Origin: Pseudocitrobacter sp913778145
Lineage (GTDB): Bacteria; Pseudomonadota; Gammaproteobacteria; Enterobacterales; Enterobacteriaceae
Length of the DNA: 64,000 nt
Direction of reading: 5' to 3'
Assembly: GCA_035726825.1 (NCBI GenBank)
Contig: JALNTX010000013.1
Location: 71,539-135,538, forward strand
Under the pieces are notes generated by a model. That model was not told the origin of the DNA and ran no database searches. It saw only the letters and a program-made list of their open reading frames with translations. Position numbers and translations under genes: made by a program. This document shows positions 57,831 through 64,000 of the stretch, piece by piece (positions within the stretch are counted from its first letter, which is position 1; every line of letters starts with the position of its first letter).

Positions 57831-59939
57831 CTACTTCATCTGCAACTGATAAAGGTAGCGATAGTAGCCCTGCTCATTTTGCAAAAGCTTTTCATGCGTA
57901 CCCTGCTCAATGACTTTTCCTTTATCCATCGCGATAATTCGGTCAGCAAACCGAACGGTCGAGAGGCGATGCGCAATGATCAAAACCGTTCTGCCACGAC
58001 AGATCGTCTGCATATTGTCGATGATTATTTTTTCGGACTCATAATCAAGCGCACTGGTCGCTTCATCAAAAATGAGAATTTTGGGATTAGCAACGATAGC
58101 CCGGGCAATAGCAATACGCTGACGTTGCCCGCCGGAAAGCTGCGACCCTTGTTCACCTACCTGTGTGTCATATCCTTCAGGAAGTTGCATTATAAAGTCG
58201 TGCGCGCCAGCCATTTTGGCAGCGTTAATGACTTTCTCGAGCGCCATACCGGGTTCACATAACGCAATGTTGTCGCGAATACTCCGGTTAAGTAAGACGT
58301 TATCCTGCAGCACTACGCCAATCTGCCTTCTTAACCAGGCAGGATCCGCTAGCGATAGATCGTTTCCATCGATCAACACTCGCCCACGTTCAGGCGTGTA
58401 AAGACGTTGTACCAGACGAGTGAGCGTGCTTTTACCCGACCCCGAACGGCCAACAATGCCGACGATTTCGCCGGGTTGGATCTGTAAATTCAGGGAATCG
58501 ATAATATGCGGCCCGTCGGGACGATAGCGGAAGGCCACATTCTCAAATTCCACCGCACCGGTAATTTCCGGTAGCGCCAGTCTGCTGCCAGGCATTTCTG
58601 TCGGCGTATTGAGAATATCGCCTAATCTGGCAACGGAGATGCCAACCTGCTGAAAATCTTGCCATAGCTGGGCGAGACGGATAACCGGCGCCGAGACCTG
58701 GCCCGCCAGCATGTTGAAGGCGATCAACTGCCCAACGCTGAGATCCCCGGCAATAACCAACTGCGCGCCTATCCATAAGTTAGCGACGGTTACTAGCTTC
58801 TGTATAAGTTGAATGCCTTGCTGACCAACCGTTGCAAGGCGCGTCACCCTGAAACCAGCCTGGACGTAGGCAGCCAGTTGTTTATCCCAGTGATCGGTTG
58901 CCTGCGGCTCAACGGCCATAGCTTTCAACGTGCCTATCGCACCTACTGATTCCACAAGAAAAGATTGGTTATCCGCGTTGCGGGCAAATTTCTCGTTCAA
59001 ACGGGAGCGTAAAACGGGGCTAAGCAGTGCGGACCAAATCGCGTAGCAAGGAAGAGAACAAATCACAACCAACGTTAGCCATCCGCTGTAACACCACATC
59101 ACCGCGATAAAAATGAAGGAGAACATCAGGTCAAGTACCGATGTTAAGGCCTGCCCTGTCAGAAAATTACGGATTTGCTCCAGCTCTCTAACACGCGCCA
59201 CCGTATCGCCAACGCGTCTCTTTTCAAACCAGGCGAGCGGCAGACGTAGCATATGGCGGAATAACTTTGCACCCAGCTCAACGTCAATTCGACTTGTGGT
59301 GTGTGCAAAAATATAAGTGCGCACGCCAGTTAAAACTACCTCGAATAGAACAATGACGATCAGCGCTATAGCAATTACATTCAGGGTATCTATACCTCGA
59401 TGCACCAGGACTTTATCCATGACCACCTGAAAAAAGAGCGGCGTCATTAGCGCAAAGAGTTGTAATACGACGGAAGCAACGAGGACTTCCAGAAATATTC
59501 GGCGATATTTGACTACAGCTGGAATGAACCAGGTGAAGTCAAATTTAGCCAGAGAACCGGTGATGGAGGCACGGGAGGTGACGAGAATGAGGGTACCTGA
59601 ATAGCGTTCACCGAACACTTTAGTAGTAAGTATTAGTGGCTTTCCACTTTCAATATCTTGTATTAAATAGCCTTTTTCACTTATTCTGGCAAGTATGAAA
59701 TGATTTCCTTCTGTATCCCATACGACAGCAGGTAAAGACACGTTAGAGAGTCTTTTTAAACTCTTTTTGACTACTTTTGTTTTTAATCCAATTTCTTTGG
59801 CTGCAAGACACCACTGAGTCTGCGTGAGCCCTTGATTTTCAAAATCAAACTTATGTTTTATATCATTCTTATTTATAGCAACACCATGATATTTAGAAAT
59901 GATACAAAGAGCATTCAATGCATATGAATTCTTATTCAT
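57831..59939 (-). CDS. Type I secretion ABC exporter (HlyB family)
   Basis: A 702-residue ABC transporter that exports RTX proteins. The start at ATG 59939 (MNKNSYALNALCII) was preferred over an in-frame TTG at 59969. Residues 1-125 form a C39-peptidase-like domain in which the catalytic Cys position is Tyr6 (SYALNAL), as in HlyB, so it should bind rather than cut the substrate. TM domain about 135-430. The nucleotide domain has Walker A GRSGSGKST, signature LSGGQRQR, Walker B ILIFDEATSALD and H-loop IIAHRLST. Divergent from the RTX gene, its likely cargo. No hlyC acyltransferase is seen. Confidence 0.94.
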   Translation of the reverse strand: MNKNSYALNALCIISKYHGVAINKNDIKHKFDFENQGLTQTQWCLAAKEIGLKTKVVKKSLKRLSNVSLPAVVWDTEGNHFILARISEKGYLIQDIESGKPLILTTKVFGERYSGTLILVTSRASITGSLAKFDFTWFIPAVVKYRRIFLEVLVASVVLQLFALMTPLFFQVVMDKVLVHRGIDTLNVIAIALIVIVLFEVVLTGVRTYIFAHTTSRIDVELGAKLFRHMLRLPLAWFEKRRVGDTVARVRELEQIRNFLTGQALTSVLDLMFSFIFIAVMWCYSGWLTLVVICSLPCYAIWSALLSPVLRSRLNEKFARNADNQSFLVESVGAIGTLKAMAVEPQATDHWDKQLAAYVQAGFRVTRLATVGQQGIQLIQKLVTVANLWIGAQLVIAGDLSVGQLIAFNMLAGQVSAPVIRLAQLWQDFQQVGISVARLGDILNTPTEMPGSRLALPEITGAVEFENVAFRYRPDGPHIIDSLNLQIQPGEIVGIVGRSGSGKSTLTRLVQRLYTPERGRVLIDGNDLSLADPAWLRRQIGVVLQDNVLLNRSIRDNIALCEPGMALEKVINAAKMAGAHDFIMQLPEGYDTQVGEQGSQLSGGQRQRIAIARAIVANPKILIFDEATSALDYESEKIIIDNMQTICRGRTVLIIAHRLSTVRFADRIIAMDKGKVIEQGTHEKLLQNEQGYYRYLYQLQMK

Positions 59940-60046
59940 AATTTTTACGAATAATTCCCGGCAAACCAAAATATAAAGTACATCTATAATAATACAAACA
60001 ATTTTATTTATTAAAAATAATATTCATAGTTTTATAAAACATTAAT

Positions 60047-60075
60047 TTGACATAAAACACTATATGACATATAGA
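60047..60075 (+). promoter_or_regulatory. Candidate promoter of the RTX operon
   Basis: TTGACA (60047-60052), 17-bp spacer, TATAGA (60070-60075), about 67 bp before the start of the small exported protein. The 202-bp divergent gap is extremely AT-rich, suiting H-NS silencing. No regulator gene is nearby. Confidence 0.55.
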
Positions 60076-60141
60076 ATCAACCATGTAAACATTATCCCCT
60101 CAAACTCTGAGATGATCCACTTACATTTACAAGGATAATTG

Positions 60142-60669
60142 ATGAAAGCAAATATATTCATTACATTTATAATGATATTAACAATGATATCCCCGATTAA
60201 ATCCACAGCATCTATAGAAGAAAAAAAATCTTCGCAAACTCATGAGATGAAAAACCTCCCTATTCAAAACTTTGTCATTTATGTTAATGAATCACATCCA
60301 TATGCCATCCAGTTATTGGTGAAACAAAAGTATCCTTATGTAAATGAAATGACTGCAGAGTATAAAGAAAACCGTTTCAATGAACAATTTGAAATATCAA
60401 AATTCGTTAAAGAGATAAGTGGAACCATTACTATTTATTCAGTTGGGAAAAAGAAAGAGATAAAAAAGACAACGCTACCAATAAATTCTAACATTGAAAA
60501 GCCAATAAGTGAAAATTACTATGCTAACAACGATTGGGAAGGAATATCTTTTGGTGTTGTAACAATTGAAGAACCAGGTAATTATATCATATCAGCACAA
60601 CTTCAATCGAAAAACGATAGATATAAGGAATTGATGTTAGGCTTTGTAGGAATATATGGTTTTAAATAA
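60142..60669 (+). CDS. Small exported protein encoded just upstream of the RTX gene
   Basis: A 175-residue protein of unknown function. Start ATG 60142 with SD AAGGA; the codon before is TTG and was not used. A signal peptide (MKANIFITFIMILTMISP, cut near residue 20-24) leads to a mature part of about 150 residues, Lys/Glu/Asn-rich with alternating hydrophobic strands (FVIYVNESHPYAIQLLV, GTITIYSVG, NYIISAQLQ), likely a beta-rich soluble periplasmic fold. No Cys, so not a lipoprotein. It lies 10 bp before the RTX gene. Position recalls frpD upstream of frpC, and also a periplasmic immunity gene; neither is proven. Strongly AT-rich. Confidence 0.75.
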   Translation: MKANIFITFIMILTMISPIKSTASIEEKKSSQTHEMKNLPIQNFVIYVNESHPYAIQLLVKQKYPYVNEMTAEYKENRFNEQFEISKFVKEISGTITIYSVGKKKEIKKTTLPINSNIEKPISENYYANNDWEGISFGVVTIEEPGNYIISAQLQSKNDRYKELMLGFVGIYGFK

Positions 60670-60679
60670 AGGAGGATTT

Positions 60680-63600
60680 ATGAGTTATTCGGTAACAATA
60701 AAAAATGATGCAAAATTTTGCAATGGTGAGGGAATTGTCCATACATGGTTAGTTCTTAGCGCCCCAGGAAAAGATGATGTTTATTTTGGTTTCTCCCCCC
60801 AAAAAGGGGACGGATATTTTAACGCTCAAGGAGCGATTGACGAAAACGACTACCTTGCAAAAAGAACATTTTCCCAATCAAAATCATTTAATATATCAAA
60901 ACAACAATATGAGGATATCAAAAACGGAATAACTAATTTTTCTAAAAACATTCCCGTTTATAACCTTACGCCAACAAATGGAGTGAATTTTAACTGTACC
61001 ACTGCGGTAGATTTCTTACTTAAATTAGCAGGAATTGACTTTCTTGATGGTGTGAAATCACCATTTGGTACTGCAGGACGTATCGATGGATTTGCAACCG
61101 GAACTTGCCCCATTGACTGGGCAGGGGGGGGATCTTTTGATGAATATGTTGCAAATCTAATTGGCATAGCTACAGTCCCCATAACTTTTGACTTTGCATT
61201 GACATTTGGTAATAGTGCCTACGACATTGGTCTGGCTGAGCTATTTCTTGACGGAAAAGATTACGTCAATGACTTGACTAATAGTTTAATGGATAAAATA
61301 AATAGTTGGTTTGAAGAAGGAAACTTAATATCCGATAACGCAGAATTAGCAGCTGGACTATTGAGCGCTTTAATGGATGGCTTGCCTGCTTTTAAAAATA
61401 ATATAAATTCACTACTTGATCTAATAAGTAAAAACTCTGACACATCAAACTTACCTTATGATTTATTAAATGAATTACTAGGCTATTTTTATGATAATAT
61501 TCTACTCACAGCAATTGGAGTGAAACGACTTGTTGATGGAGAATCAATTCCTTTAGGAATGTTAAAAGCATTACCCTTATCTCCGGATGCCCTTATTGAT
61601 ATCATGCTAAAAAATGGATCATGGATTGACACATTCAGTCCGTCACTTTTCGACGCAGAGAACAGCGCTGTCGATCCTTTGATCATTGATCTAGATGGTG
61701 ATGGCATAGAAACAATTTCACTTAAGGGAAATGTTTTTTTTGATCATGATGGTAATAATTTAGCTGAAAATACCGGTTGGGTAAGCGCCGATGATGGTCT
61801 GCTGGTTCTTGATAAAGACAATAGTGGTTATATAGAAACGGGTGATGAACTATTTGGGAATAATACCAGAGACAGCAGCGGCATTATAGCTATGAATGGT
61901 TTTGAAGCTTTAAGAGAACACGACTCCAATAACGATGGTATAATTAACAACCAAGATAATATCTGGGAAGACTTGAAGGTTTGGCAAGACAAAAATAGTA
62001 ATGCGTTAGTTGATAGCGGTGAATTGATATCGCTGAATGACATTCAAATCTCATCTATCAATTTAAACTATAAAACCAGAAACATTACCGATGAAAACAA
62101 TAACACACACATACAACATAGTACTGTTACCTGGGTTGATGGCTCTATAACACAAGCGTCTGATGTTTGGTTTTCACAAAATAGAGATCGTTCACTTTAC
62201 AGCGGTGATATAGAAATTAATGATAACGTGACGAACCTTCCATTTATCAAAGGATTTGGCATTCTACCAAACTTATATATATCCATGAGTGACGACTTAG
62301 AACTCATGTCTTTAGTTCAAAAATATGTTAATAACCCGAAACTGGCGCACTCAACTGGAGTAATAGACAAAATACTTTTCCAGTGGGCTAAGGTTAGTAA
62401 CATAGATATAAATAGCCGAGGTGGATTTATTGACGCTCGACAACTTTCATTCCTCGAGAAAATAACAGGGGAAATTTTCAAGAGTAACGCAACCAATAGT
62501 TCTAATCCTCATGCAAATGCAGCATCGATCTTAAAGCAAGAGTACTATAAGTTTTCACGCTATTTTGAGGCAATGCTGCTTGCACAAAGCAAATACTCAC
62601 AAATATTTTCACAACTTGATATAAAGCTCGACAACCAAACTGGCTTTAATGTAGATTTCACGCGTTTTAACTCGTATATTTCAAACACTAAGAATGTAAG
62701 CTTAAAAAAAAGCATTGTTTTAGCTAAAATACTCAATGATTGCCTGGAATATAATTTAAAATTCAAAACTGAAAAAGAGTTTTTAGATGGCTTTTTAAAT
62801 AACGTATTATTAGGTAGTCATGATAATAACAATATCAGTGGTAAAAACACCAATGATATATTATGGGGATTACAAGGTAATGATACTCTCGTCGGCGCAG
62901 GCGGTGTTGATACGTATTTTTTTGAAAACGGGCATGGCAATGATATTGTAATAGATAATGTTGATAACACTAATGATACCCTCATTTTCGAAGGCGCTAC
63001 CGCTGACAACCTGATGATAGAGAAAGTGGGCAGCGACCTGCTCATCCACGCCTACGGTACCGACGACACCGTCATCGTCCACAGCTATTTCAGCAACGCG
63101 GCTGCCCGCACCTTCAGCATTGTCCTTGACGATAAAACCCTCTCCGTCGAGGACATCGCCGCCATGGGCTTCCCCGTTTACGGCTCCGCCAGGAACGATA
63201 ACCTCAGCGGCTGGAACAACGGTGACACCCTCTTCGGGTATGACGGCAACGATTCACTGTCCGGCAATGGCGGTGATGATGCCCTCGACGGCGGTGCCGG
63301 CGATGATTCCCTCTACGGTGACGGTGGCAACGACACCCTCGACGGTGGCACCGGCAATGACCGCCTCGAGGGCGGCTACGGCAGCGACACCTACCGCTTC
63401 CGGGCCGGCCATGGCAAAGACACTATCTATGACTATTACGACAGCAAGGCTGACACCCTCGTTTTCGAAGGCGCTACCGCTGACAACCTGACGATAGAAA
63501 AAGTCGGGAATAACCTGCTCATCCACGCCTACGGTACCGACGACACCGTCACCGTCTACGGCTATTTCAGCAACGCGGCTGCCCGCACCTTCAGCATTGT

Positions 63601-64000
63601 CCTTGACGATAAAACCCTCTCCGTCGAGGACATCGCCGCCATGGGCGTTCCCGTCCACGGCTCCGCCAGGAACGATAACCTCAGCGGCTGGAACAACGCT
63701 GACACCCTCTTCGGGTATGACGGCAACGATTCACTGTCCGGCAATGGCGGTGATGATGCCATCGACGGCGGTGCCGGCGATGATTCCCTCTACGGTGACG
63801 GTGGCAACGACACCCTCGACGGTGGCACCGGTAATGACCGCCTTGAGGGCGGCTACGGCAGCGACTCTTACCACTTCCGGGCCGGCCATGGCAAAGACAC
63901 TATCTATGACTATTACGACAGCAAGGCTGACACCCTCGTTTTCGAAGGCGCTACCGCTGACAACCTGACGATAGAAAAAGTCGGGAATAACCTGCTCATC
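60680..64000 (+). CDS. Large RTX protein with papain-like N terminus and FrpC-type self-processing module (5' part; runs off the window)
   Basis: At least 1107 residues, open at the window edge. SD AAAGGAGG precedes ATG 60680; no signal peptide, as expected for type I export. Residues 1-150: GIVHTWLVLS (His21) and NFNCTTAVDFL (Cys106) are in the His-then-Cys order of permuted papain-like (LRAT/YiiX, NlpC/P60-related) folds; activity is inferred. Residues 333-500 match the FrpC self-processing module (DLDGDGIE, GWVSADDGLLV, ELFGNNT, DSNNDG, LKVWQDKNSN), with the cleavable bond Asp332-Pro333. From about residue 730 RTX nonapeptides (GGxGxDxLx) begin, then 159-residue repeats, each with about six nonapeptides and a HCBP-related segment. 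Probable cargo of the divergent HlyB/HlyD pair. Lacks a linked acyltransferase. AT-rich to about 62975, then GC-rich. Confidence 0.9.
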   Translation, partial: MSYSVTIKNDAKFCNGEGIVHTWLVLSAPGKDDVYFGFSPQKGDGYFNAQGAIDENDYLAKRTFSQSKSFNISKQQYEDIKNGITNFSKNIPVYNLTPTNGVNFNCTTAVDFLLKLAGIDFLDGVKSPFGTAGRIDGFATGTCPIDWAGGGSFDEYVANLIGIATVPITFDFALTFGNSAYDIGLAELFLDGKDYVNDLTNSLMDKINSWFEEGNLISDNAELAAGLLSALMDGLPAFKNNINSLLDLISKNSDTSNLPYDLLNELLGYFYDNILLTAIGVKRLVDGESIPLGMLKALPLSPDALIDIMLKNGSWIDTFSPSLFDAENSAVDPLIIDLDGDGIETISLKGNVFFDHDGNNLAENTGWVSADDGLLVLDKDNSGYIETGDELFGNNTRDSSGIIAMNGFEALREHDSNNDGIINNQDNIWEDLKVWQDKNSNALVDSGELISLNDIQISSINLNYKTRNITDENNNTHIQHSTVTWVDGSITQASDVWFSQNRDRSLYSGDIEINDNVTNLPFIKGFGILPNLYISMSDDLELMSLVQKYVNNPKLAHSTGVIDKILFQWAKVSNIDINSRGGFIDARQLSFLEKITGEIFKSNATNSSNPHANAASILKQEYYKFSRYFEAMLLAQSKYSQIFSQLDIKLDNQTGFNVDFTRFNSYISNTKNVSLKKSIVLAKILNDCLEYNLKFKTEKEFLDGFLNNVLLGSHDNNNISGKNTNDILWGLQGNDTLVGAGGVDTYFFENGHGNDIVIDNVDNTNDTLIFEGATADNLMIEKVGSDLLIHAYGTDDTVIVHSYFSNAAARTFSIVLDDKTLSVEDIAAMGFPVYGSARNDNLSGWNNGDTLFGYDGNDSLSGNGGDDALDGGAGDDSLYGDGGNDTLDGGTGNDRLEGGYGSDTYRFRAGHGKDTIYDYYDSKADTLVFEGATADNLTIEKVGNNLLIHAYGTDDTVTVYGYFSNAAARTFSIVLDDKTLSVEDIAAMGVPVHGSARNDNLSGWNNADTLFGYDGNDSLSGNGGDDAIDGGAGDDSLYGDGGNDTLDGGTGNDRLEGGYGSDSYHFRAGHGKDTIYDYYDSKADTLVFEGATADNLTIEKVGNNLLI
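62981..64000 (+). repeat. 477-bp tandem repeats in the RTX gene
   Basis: Units begin at 62981, 63458 and 63935 (period exactly 477 bp, 159 codons), marked by CTC(A/G)TTTTCGAAGGCGCTACC. The second and third copies are almost identical in the visible part; the first differs slightly at both ends. The units are GC-rich, in contrast to the AT-rich first 2.3 kb of the gene. The array continues beyond the window. Confidence 0.93.

Noticed and set aside
59940..59969. Longer start (TTG) for the HlyB-like transporter
   Set aside because: The ATG at 59939 aligns with the HlyB N terminus; the upstream codons add residues with no family counterpart.
63120..63968. Alternative-frame open frames in the RTX repeats
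   Set aside because: They are out of frame with the RTX gene and recur only because of the 477-bp repeat.

Overview
The window is chromosomal DNA of an enterobacterium. Most of it follows, in order and orientation, the rsmI-lpoA ... nusA ... ftsH ... ispB-sfsB region known from Escherichia, Salmonella and Citrobacter, with very high protein similarity to the E. coli genes as I remember them. A Citrobacter is the best guess, because a 12-gene type IVb pilus cluster of the cof/lng/cfc type sits between secG and glmM. This is an inference; no 16S rRNA or other species marker lies in the window.

Layout. (1) 1-12.5 kb: rsmI, the lpoA-yraN-diaA-dolP run (cell-wall synthesis activator, nuclease-like protein, replication initiation factor, outer-membrane lipoprotein), yraR, yhbO, yhbP, yhbQ, yhbS, the anaerobic ubiquinone genes ubiT and ubiUV, yhbW and mtr, with BIME/REP elements in several gaps. 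(2) 12.5-25 kb: leftward RNA and translation block deaD-yrbN-nlpI-pnp-rpsO-truB-rbfA-infB-nusA-rimP-metY. (3) 25-28.7 kb: argG with ArgR boxes, an unusually long tandem REP array, a ParE/RHH toxin-antitoxin pair, tRNA-Leu(GAG) and secG. yhbX, which I recall beside argG in E. coli, is not there. (4) 28.9-41.3 kb: type IVb pilus operon, transcribed leftward from the major pilin through minor pilin, secretin, assembly proteins, ATPase, platform protein, a secreted protein and prepilin peptidase to an M23 endopeptidase. (5) 41.5-56.3 kb: backbone glmM-folP-ftsH-rlmE / yhbY / greA / dacB / obgE-yhbE-rpmA-rplU / ispB / sfsB, interrupted by an AT-rich paralogue of opgB (phosphoglycerol transferase) between dacB and obgE. 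(6) 56.4-64 kb: an AT-rich island after sfsB (murA would be expected next) with a HlyD/HlyB type I secretion pair and, divergently, a small exported protein and a large RTX protein that runs off the window end.

The most interesting part is the last island. The RTX protein appears to combine an N-terminal permuted papain-like motif (His21, Cys106), a FrpC-type calcium-dependent Asp-Pro self-processing module (Asp332-Pro333), and near-identical 159-residue RTX repeats of much higher GC content than the rest of the gene. A signal-peptide protein is encoded 10 bp upstream. The layout resembles frpD-frpC and also a secreted toxin with a periplasmic immunity protein. No experimentally described system that I know matches all of this; the function is inferred.
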